Shown here: piece after piece, positions 58,479 through 64,000 of the stretch | Layout: each line of letters starts with the position of its first letter | Position numbering within the stretch: position 1 is the first letter of the stretch | From: Bacteroides sp. | Lineage (GTDB): Bacteria > Bacteroidota > Bacteroidia > Bacteroidales > Muribaculaceae | Direction of reading: 5' to 3' | Length of the DNA stretch: 64,000 nucleotides | NCBI GenBank assembly: GCA_014801955.1 | Contig: JAAVDE010000040.1 | Coordinates: forward strand, 1 to 64,000 | The notes under the pieces: model-generated | What the model saw: only the letters and a program-made list of their open reading frames with translations | The model's database searches: none | Told to the model about the DNA's origin: nothing | Program-made: the position numbers and the translations under genes

Positions 58479-58778
58479 CATATCGTCCGGAGGCCCGATA
58501 TGGGGACCGAGGGCGGGAAGCAGACATTTTAATTGAAAAGCGTTTGTTAGCGCGCTTATTCTTGGCATCTTTAGATCTCGCAAATCTTATTTCCAGTTCA
58601 AGAAATAGTGCAACGACAGACGCCTTGGGTGTATGATACGCCAAAGGGTAGGGTGCATTGCATCCTTTCCATTGTTCATCATACTACGTGAGGCCTCTGC
58701 GTTGCTCATCCTGACTGGAAAGGCAATGCGAGAGCCTAAAGATGCGGGAAGAGCAACTGATACGGTCCTCACGTTTTT
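58479..58778 (+). ncRNA. Candidate structured leader RNA or small RNA
   Basis: No convincing gene lies in 58377-58847. The region downstream of a strong promoter holds: a 7-bp stem-loop at the predicted 5' end (58479-58502); a small hairpin (58538-58557); a hairpin of about 9 bp at 58624-58646; and two mutually exclusive larger helices. One pairs 58655-58670 with 58717-58729 (13 bp, 3-base bulge). The other pairs 58695-58705 with 58723-58734, inside an 8-bp outer stem (58686-58693 with 58767-58774) followed by a run of five T. This could be a free RNA of about 300 nt or a regulatory leader of the Gtr operon. I do not recognise it as 6S, tmRNA, RNase P or SRP RNA. Confidence 0.5.
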
Positions 58779-58847
58779 CGCATTACTAACCAATCATCTA
58801 CCGCCAACGAGGAGGCCCGCGGCACCAACACACCCTTCATCTCCCCA

Positions 58848-59822
58848 ATGAAAAAGATCAGCATTCTGATGCCGGCCTACAATGAATCCGGCAATCTGAA
58901 GGCTATGGTCGGTGAGCTTGATTCATTGACCAACAGCGGCCTGTTTGTGATAGAGAATATTGGACAAACGATCAATCTCAATGACTACGAATGGGAATAT
59001 GTATTCGTAAACGACGGCTCAAAGGATAATACCCTGCAAGTGCTTCGCTCGCTGCGACAAGACAATGCGCGCGTCAATATCGTTAACCTGTCGCGTAACT
59101 TCGGAAAAGAAAACGCGCTGCTCGCCGGTATGGACTACGCTTCTGGTGATGCAGTGATAATAATGGATGCCGACCTCCAGCACCCCGTAACCGCGATTCC
59201 CGAAATGATATATTGGTGGACTCAGGGCTACGATGACGTTTATGGCCGTCGTTCCGACCGTGGTCGCGAATCATGGTTGCGCAAGCGCCTGTCGCTTATG
59301 TTTTACTCAATGCTCCAAAGCTCCACCCGCATAGAGATTCTTCAAAACGTCGGAGACTTTCGCCTGCTTGATCGCCGGGCCATTGATGCAATCCGCTCGC
59401 TGCGCGAAACCCAGCGCTACACCAAAGGCCTCTACTGCTGGGTTGGCTACAACAAAAAAGAATTCCTTTTCAAACAAGGCGACCGACTTGAAGGCAAATC
59501 ATCCTTCAATTTCCGCGGCCTGCTCAATCTTGCCATCGAGGGCATTACCTGCTTCACGACCGCTCCGCTGCGACTCTCGGCAATCATGGGCTTCATTGCC
59601 TCCTTCATCGCGCTCATCTACATCATTATAGTGCTCATTAAAACCATATTTTGGGGAGAACCCGTTCAGGGCTATCCAACCTTAATCTGCACAATACTAT
59701 TCTTCAGCGGCATCCAGCTCATTGCCTTAGGCATAACCGGCGAATACATCGGCCGCATCTTCAACGAAACCAAACGTCGTCCGCCCTACATCGTAGAATC
59801 ATTCAACGAAACCAAACTCTAA
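58848..59822 (+). CDS. GtrB-like polyprenyl-phosphate glycosyltransferase
   Basis: The 324-aa protein has a GT2 domain with LMPAYNESGNL (about 7-17), FVNDGSKDNT, SRNFGKENALLAGM, the metal site MDADLQHP and GDFRLLDRRAID. Two C-terminal membrane helices follow (about 232-260 and 270-300) with GITGEYIGRIFNETKRRP. It should transfer a sugar from a nucleotide donor to undecaprenyl phosphate on the inner face of the membrane. Relative to relatives there is an insert near residues 35-48. The stop overlaps the next start (TAATG). With GtrA and two membrane proteins it forms a Gtr-like operon. Confidence 0.92.
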   Translation: MKKISILMPAYNESGNLKAMVGELDSLTNSGLFVIENIGQTINLNDYEWEYVFVNDGSKDNTLQVLRSLRQDNARVNIVNLSRNFGKENALLAGMDYASGDAVIIMDADLQHPVTAIPEMIYWWTQGYDDVYGRRSDRGRESWLRKRLSLMFYSMLQSSTRIEILQNVGDFRLLDRRAIDAIRSLRETQRYTKGLYCWVGYNKKEFLFKQGDRLEGKSSFNFRGLLNLAIEGITCFTTAPLRLSAIMGFIASFIALIYIIIVLIKTIFWGEPVQGYPTLICTILFFSGIQLIALGITGEYIGRIFNETKRRPPYIVESFNETKL

Positions 59823-61360
59823 TGAAACCCAAGTATATATCGGCAGCAATCCTGCTAATAGTAGCCATAGTTATTGGCATTTTCTCATATAATACCGTAT
59901 GGTTAGGCGATGACATAAACTACGCATTCGACTTCCGCGAGGATCATCGTGACGAAATAGTTTCCTCATTTACGCAAATAATCCAGTCAATGAACGCTCA
60001 TTACATGACGGAGAACGGCAGACATGTTCCGCATATTTTGGTTTCATGTTTTTGCGGTCTATGGGGGCATTTGGCATTTGCGATAGTAAACGGATTATTC
60101 TACGTTGCGTTTATTTTGGCGCTATGCAAACTATGTAAGGTAACTCTAAGCAATGTCGTAGGACTACTATCTGTAACTATATTTGCACTTATTGTTTTCC
60201 AGACGAAAATGACACCATCATGTCAGATTGGGTACATATGGAATTTTACGGAAGCAATGATTTTCCTGATATTGTTCTTTACAACTAAAGAGAGGCATGA
60301 TAGTTGGTGGCAGTTGGTATTACTTGGCGTGTATTCACTCATTGCAGGAAATGGCAATGAGGCGTTAAATATAGGTATATGTTGTGCCATGTGGATATTA
60401 TTGTTGCAAAATAAGGGAGTTATGCCACGGCGGCAATATATTATGATGGCTTGTTTTTGTGTGGGAACCTTGGTCATATGTCTTAGTCCAGGTGCAAGAA
60501 TGAGAGCGGCAGAGATTAATCGTGGAGCTATTTGGTTATATTACAGCATGGTGCATTTTTTTTTATATTTTAGAGCTACTTTTGTCATGATTGCTATAAT
60601 TCTGTATAAAACTCGTTGTAGCACAGACAAAATGTATAGTATATACAAGGATAATTCATTTTATTTGCATATATGGTTGGTTATGCTTTTGTTCAATTTT
60701 GTTTTGGGTTTTCAAGGAAATAAGCAGGTATTTGGTGCAGAATTGGCGGCAATCATCGTGTCTATTCGTATTCTTAAAAATCATCGGTTCTCACCTATGT
60801 GGTTAGTAGTATCTTTATGCACCGTAGTCTTGATGTACTATAACAATGCAAAATTTTTGTTTAAGACCCGAAGGTCATACGATGAGATAGAGAAGCAATA
60901 CGCACAATCCGAAGATGGAAGAGTATATGTTGATATAGATAACAGTAGTCACATGCTCAATGAATATACAAAATTCAATTATGATTTACCATTTTATGGA
61001 TGTGATGGCTATCATTATGAAATATTAGAGAAATATTTTACTACGAAATATCCTGATAAGGATCCAATAAGAATCTTGCCGACGATGCTTAAGGGATGTG
61101 ATAATAGGAGATTGAGTAATGGTGTATACAAATTGAAGCAAGAAGGGATCTATTTATTCATTCAAAATTCTTCAACTCCACAAATCCCTGTGGTCACAAG
61201 AGAGATTGATACTATCTTGTTCAGTAAGAAATATGAACCAACCGAAATAGATTTCACTGATGCTGTTTTATGGGAGTGTGATAATTGGAAAGCCTGCTAT
61301 TTAGCAGACTATACCTATAAGATTCTTGAATTTTCAAAAGTTTCGTTCTCTCTTAATTAA
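59822..61360 (+). CDS. DUF6056-like polytopic membrane protein (first copy)
   Basis: The ATG at 59822 overlaps the GtrB-like stop by one base; a longer frame from 59651 mirrors that gene. The 512-aa product has about ten to eleven membrane segments in its first 370 residues. A periplasmic-type motif follows helix 1 (WLGDDINYAF, acidic pair), with the family-typical ENGRHVPH after it. The C-terminal 150 residues are soluble. This looks like a GT-C type glycosyltransferase that takes sugar from the polyprenyl carrier, the acceptor-specific part of Gtr systems. The DNA becomes visibly AT-rich from here, unlike the genes on either side. Confidence 0.75.
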   Translation: MKPKYISAAILLIVAIVIGIFSYNTVWLGDDINYAFDFREDHRDEIVSSFTQIIQSMNAHYMTENGRHVPHILVSCFCGLWGHLAFAIVNGLFYVAFILALCKLCKVTLSNVVGLLSVTIFALIVFQTKMTPSCQIGYIWNFTEAMIFLILFFTTKERHDSWWQLVLLGVYSLIAGNGNEALNIGICCAMWILLLQNKGVMPRRQYIMMACFCVGTLVICLSPGARMRAAEINRGAIWLYYSMVHFFLYFRATFVMIAIILYKTRCSTDKMYSIYKDNSFYLHIWLVMLLFNFVLGFQGNKQVFGAELAAIIVSIRILKNHRFSPMWLVVSLCTVVLMYYNNAKFLFKTRRSYDEIEKQYAQSEDGRVYVDIDNSSHMLNEYTKFNYDLPFYGCDGYHYEILEKYFTTKYPDKDPIRILPTMLKGCDNRRLSNGVYKLKQEGIYLFIQNSSTPQIPVVTREIDTILFSKKYEPTEIDFTDAVLWECDNWKACYLADYTYKILEFSKVSFSLN

Positions 61361-61380
61361 GTTATTAATAGAAATAATCA

Positions 61381-63063
61381 ATGAATAAGTTATTTAGAAA
61401 TAGCAATGGGATTCATTATAATGGGATTCATTATAATGCAGTAATCCTTTTGTTTATGGCATTTGTTGCCGTTTCTTTTTTTATGAGAACATATTTTCAT
61501 GAGCCGTCGGGCGATGAAGTATTGTATCAATATGTGTGGGAAAAAGATGACCCGACAGATTTGTGGCATCCCGACCACCGATTCGAAAGAAAGATAAGTT
61601 CTTTTGGAGAAATTGTTCAGACTCAGATTCTGCATTATCAGTTAGTTAATGGTCGTAGTTTAGTCCATGCAGTTGAACAGGCATTTACGAATCACGAGGT
61701 TGCCTTTGCTATTATAAACACTGCTGTCTTTTTATTATTCGTGGGTTTGATTGTCGGATTCGTAACAGATAAGAAGGAGTGGCGACAAAGTTTTATCCTG
61801 TGGTTTTGTATTGTGTTTTGTTTGTTGATATTGTTCCCATATCAAGAATCACTATGGACCTCAGTTAATTATGGTTTGAATTATCTATGGCCTGCAACCA
61901 TTAGTATAGGCTTCCTTACAATTTGGCATAAGATAATTGAAAAAGGAATACACAAGTCGTGGAATATTCCCATAGCTCTATTTGCACTTATTGCAGGCTG
62001 GACACACGAAGGCTTTGTCGTCGCTTTAGCGGGAGGTACATTCTTGTATTATTGTATCAACTTGAAAAAATTTCGCGGTACGGCACTTTGGCTTTGTATC
62101 CCTTTTTGGCTGTCGGCGTGCGTAATGGTGTTTGCTCCCGGAAATGTAAATCGTTTTTTTCATGGAGGCGGCGATGCGTCATTTGTTATAAAAATTGCAA
62201 ATGGTTTTGATAACGTATTGCATTTATGGATGTTCTGGCTGTTAGTCGCAGCTGTTATTGTTTTGTTATTTGCCGGCAAAAAAAGTCAACTTATCGGTTT
62301 TTGCAAAGCAAACGTGCCACTAATCTTGGTATTTATTGTGGAATTTGTGTTTTCTATTATTGCAAATACTGCTCCATATTCACACACAATGGTAGAACTT
62401 GTTGCCTTATTGCTCATGTTTCGTTACATATGCTTATTCTCAGAACCATCAGGTAAAAAAGTTGTGATAATAGGAGCGATTGCAACCGTACTATTTATAG
62501 GTCAGCAGTGTATATTGGTATCGGAAACGCTAAGAATATATCGATTTCAGCACTCCATTGTTGAAACTTATAAAACGAAAGGAGATAATGTTTTCCTAAA
62601 AGACAGTGTAAGTCCCATATCACGACCCTTTATTCGGCTACTGTCCGATAGACAGCAGTTGCTATATACGCTTACATATGCGAACACTCTGCATAAAACC
62701 AATGTGATTGAATTGCTAAAACCCGAAGATATGGTTGCTCTCAGCAATCCGTCGGAGTTTTTTGTAGACAAAAATCATTTTAGTGGTAATGCATACGCAT
62801 ATAAAGCACCAACAGGAGAGCATATTTGGCTAAATCCTGATTCTGTGCGTGTTGGTGATGAATTTGAGGCTGAACTTAAGCCGGTAGATTTCTTCCACGA
62901 TGTGCAATTGTTGGTAAGAATTAAATTCGCATTGACTCCGGGAGCTTACAATATGAAGGAAAAACTGGAAATTGACACAATTGACTCACAATACGGCCGA
63001 GCATATCGAGTTCATCCGCTGCCGGTCCGAAAAATCAAGTCAATCAATTTAATTAGGAAATGA
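61381..63063 (+). CDS. DUF6056-like polytopic membrane protein (second copy)
   Basis: The 560-aa product has the same layout as its upstream neighbour. It has a first helix followed by an acidic segment (PSGDEVLYQYVW), then VNGRSLVHAVEQAF, about ten to eleven membrane segments with GWTHEGF and MVFAPGNVNRF, and a soluble C-terminal domain. The two proteins are only distantly alike, so they probably serve different sugars or acceptors. The N-terminus contains a tandem 15-bp duplication (NGIHYNGIHYN). A 16-bp duplication lies at its 3' end. The DNA is AT-rich. GT-C transferase activity is inferred. Confidence 0.75.
   Translation: MNKLFRNSNGIHYNGIHYNAVILLFMAFVAVSFFMRTYFHEPSGDEVLYQYVWEKDDPTDLWHPDHRFERKISSFGEIVQTQILHYQLVNGRSLVHAVEQAFTNHEVAFAIINTAVFLLFVGLIVGFVTDKKEWRQSFILWFCIVFCLLILFPYQESLWTSVNYGLNYLWPATISIGFLTIWHKIIEKGIHKSWNIPIALFALIAGWTHEGFVVALAGGTFLYYCINLKKFRGTALWLCIPFWLSACVMVFAPGNVNRFFHGGGDASFVIKIANGFDNVLHLWMFWLLVAAVIVLLFAGKKSQLIGFCKANVPLILVFIVEFVFSIIANTAPYSHTMVELVALLLMFRYICLFSEPSGKKVVIIGAIATVLFIGQQCILVSETLRIYRFQHSIVETYKTKGDNVFLKDSVSPISRPFIRLLSDRQQLLYTLTYANTLHKTNVIELLKPEDMVALSNPSEFFVDKNHFSGNAYAYKAPTGEHIWLNPDSVRVGDEFEAELKPVDFFHDVQLLVRIKFALTPGAYNMKEKLEIDTIDSQYGRAYRVHPLPVRKIKSINLIRK
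61405..61434 (+). repeat. 15-bp tandem duplication at the start of the second DUF6056-like gene
   Basis: AATGGGATTCATTAT occurs twice in tandem (61405-61419 and 61420-61434), followed by a partial third copy AATG. It adds five residues in frame. Confidence 0.9.
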
Positions 63064-63079
63064 ATTAATTAGGAAATGA
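63048..63079 (+). repeat. 16-bp tandem duplication at the DUF6056/GtrA junction
   Basis: TTTAATTAGGAAATGA (63048-63063) is followed by ATTAATTAGGAAATGA (63064-63079). Each copy contains an ATG overlapping a TGA. The first lies at the stop of the upstream gene, the second starts gtrA. Confidence 0.9.
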
Positions 63080-63492
63080 ATATATTTGATTCACTCTTTC
63101 GTATAAAAAACTCAGGCAGTCGAAAAGCGGAAATTATACGCTTTGCGCTGGTTGGCGGGATCGCTACGTTGCTGCAATATTTGTTTTATCTGATGTTTGT
63201 GGTTGCGTTTGCAGTTCAGCCCGAAGTTTCAACAGTGTTGAGCTACGGATTGAGTTTTATTGCCAATTTCTTTTTGTCGAACTACTTTACTTTCAGAACT
63301 CAGCCGAATAAGAAAAAGACGGTGTCGTTTGCTGTCAGTCATCTGATTAATCTTGGCTTACAGACCCTGCTGGTTTGGGTATTTTGTCATGTCATGCCTT
63401 CTCAATATGCCCTGATTCCGGCAATGGCAATCTGTATTCCATGTAATTTCGTCCTGGTTCGCTTTGCCCTGAAGTCCAAAAGATTTCAGTAA
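63076..63492 (+). CDS. GtrA-family flippase-like membrane protein
   Basis: The 138-aa protein has four membrane helices and the GtrA hallmarks IIRFALVGGIATLLQYLFY (about 19-37), LSYGLSFIANFFLSNYFTFR and the C-terminal RFALKSKRF. GtrA is thought to flip undecaprenyl-phosphate-linked sugar to the periplasmic side. It completes the operon with the GtrB-like transferase and two candidate GT-C proteins. The start at 63076 is the ATG of the second 16-bp repeat. An ATG in the first copy is followed at once by a stop and cannot be used. Confidence 0.92.
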   Translation: MNIFDSLFRIKNSGSRKAEIIRFALVGGIATLLQYLFYLMFVVAFAVQPEVSTVLSYGLSFIANFFLSNYFTFRTQPNKKKTVSFAVSHLINLGLQTLLVWVFCHVMPSQYALIPAMAICIPCNFVLVRFALKSKRFQ

Positions 63493-63605
63493 AGAGCGGC
63501 GGGTTTGAACCGTTCGCCAGAGAGGTTGCCGGGAGCGATTTGAGCGTTGCCTCTGACTGTTCCGAACCGTTCGCAGCTCTCGGCTTTTTCATTTAAGATT
63601 GCCTA

Positions 63606-63691
63606 CTGGGAGTGAGGGCGTCTCGCACTCGCATCTGCGGCTAATGTGGGGCTTCGCGACGCAGCCGAGGGCGAGACGCCCTCGCTCCCAG
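63606..63691. repeat. Long imperfect inverted repeat (86 bp)
   Basis: The arms of 21 bp (starting CTGGGAG and containing GAGGGCGTCTCGC) match with one T/C difference that still allows a G-U pair. Inner CTCG/CGAG and CTGCG/CGCAG pairs extend the helix. It lies in the 338-bp gap between gtrA and DUF4250, where I see no gene. It could be a dispersed palindromic repeat or a strong terminator-like structure. Confidence 0.75.
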
Positions 63692-63800
63692 CTTCGCGTC
63701 ACTGTTAAAACACAAACTTTGGGGAAGTCGCTCATCGGTGTTGGAGTTCGTCTTTGGGGTGTCTGTGTTTGCAAAGTTATGAAAATTTTGCAAAAATGCG

Positions 63801-63808
63801 TAACTTTG
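63801..63808 (+). promoter_or_regulatory. -7 box of the DUF4250 gene
   Basis: TAACTTTG, 22 bp before the ATG at 63831. No -33 element with normal spacing is clear. Confidence 0.6.
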
Positions 63809-63830
63809 CGGTGTTAAATACTGATTGATT

Positions 63831-64000
63831 ATGGAACTGCCTCAGGACCCGTTTATTCTTTTGAGTTATGTAAATACCAAGTTGCGTGATGATTATTCGT
63901 CGCTCGGCGCTCTGTGTGATGACCTCAACGTTGACCGCGCCGCCCTCGAGGCGAAGCTCTCGGCTGCGGGCTTTGAATATATGCCCGAAATCAACCAATT
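63831..64000 (+). CDS. DUF4250 protein (3'-truncated by window edge)
   Basis: The 56 codons visible begin MELPQDPFILLSYVNTKLRD and continue with an acidic LCDDLNVDRAALEAKL and FEYMPEIN. This matches DUF4250, a family of very small proteins of about 60 residues, so only a few codons are likely to be missing. The LCDDL...LEAKL part resembles a helix-turn-helix-like pair. The function is unknown. Base composition is back to that of the main chromosome. Confidence 0.85.
   Translation, partial: MELPQDPFILLSYVNTKLRDDYSSLGALCDDLNVDRAALEAKLSAAGFEYMPEINQ

Noticed and set aside
58587..58793. 68-codon minus-strand frame inside the structured leader region
   Set aside because: No promoter on that strand, no recognisable domain, and its bases are accounted for by paired helices. 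I keep it as a possible refutation test for the RNA call.
63498..63590. Terminator or direct-repeat element just after gtrA
   Set aside because: GAACCGTTCGC occurs twice and small stems can be drawn, but none is long or followed by a convincing T tract.

Overview
The window looks like chromosomal DNA of a member of the Bacteroidales, possibly Muribaculaceae. The evidence is Bacteroidetes-type promoters (TAnnTTTG boxes, several with a TTG/TTTG element 19-20 bp upstream), the lack of Shine-Dalgarno sequences, MurF-Alr and DAHP synthase-chorismate mutase fusions, a PorE-like OmpA protein, a TonB receptor paired with a DUF4249 lipoprotein, and many Bacteroidetes-only families (DUF3575, DUF4923, DUF5063, DUF5715, GSCFA). 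Family placement is inference from gene content. Nearly all of the window is densely packed core genome. I see no prophage, insertion sequence or CRISPR array.

Layout. 1-2.4 kb: tail of a (+) operon with a family 2 glycosyltransferase, a LAB_N membrane protein and a chorismatase-like enzyme, closed by a 32-bp palindromic terminator. 2.5-7.5 kb: (-) operon of a DUF3575 barrel protein, an OmpA-like protein and a large protein made of four tandem barrel-like repeats. 7.6-7.9 kb: tRNA-Ser(GCT), its terminator, and a degenerate tandem copy of both. 8-13.6 kb: a small lipoprotein, an orphan HsdR_N nuclease-fold protein, and the overlapping trio holA, murF-alr and queA. 13.6-18.8 kb: an acidic lipoprotein, a TonB-dependent receptor with a DUF4249 lipoprotein, a MazG-like protein and a TrmH-type methyltransferase. 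18.9-27.2 kb: DUF5715 (-), NDH-2, then yicC, gmk, nadD, DUF5063, cdsA, a CpsB-like PHP phosphatase, Wzi and a lipoprotein (+).

27.2-34.2 kb (-): the envelope operon divIC, small membrane protein, coaX, an outer membrane protein, lptC and a CBS/CorC protein, then DUF1846 and YitT. 34.4-40.3 kb (+): a TolC, adaptor and RND pump operon ending in a small PII-like gene. 40.4-49.2 kb (-): tRNA-Pro(GGG), GSCFA, PorE-like OmpA, maa, trkA, trkH, DUF4923, a coiled-coil lipoprotein, rsmI and a repeat protein. 49.2-58.4 kb (-): hemW, an AddB-like nuclease, holB, menA, prephenate dehydrogenase, DAHP synthase/chorismate mutase and hflX. 58.4-63.5 kb (+): a structured, probably transcribed leader followed by a Gtr-like operon (GtrB-type transferase, two DUF6056 membrane proteins, GtrA flippase) whose middle part is visibly AT-rich. 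The window ends inside a DUF4250 gene.

How the parts relate. Chorismate metabolism appears three times: DAHP synthase/chorismate mutase with prephenate dehydrogenase, menA in the same operon, and the chorismatase at the left end. Envelope biogenesis dominates the rest: LAB_N, the PorE-like protein, LptC, CdsA, Wzi, RND efflux and Gtr-type glycosylation. The observations most worth follow-up are the structured RNA candidate at 58.48-58.78 kb with mutually exclusive helices, the MurF domain that has lost its recognisable catalytic motifs, the inverted-repeat twin promoter at 9.14 kb, the tRNA-Ser remnant, and the PII-like gene in the efflux operon.
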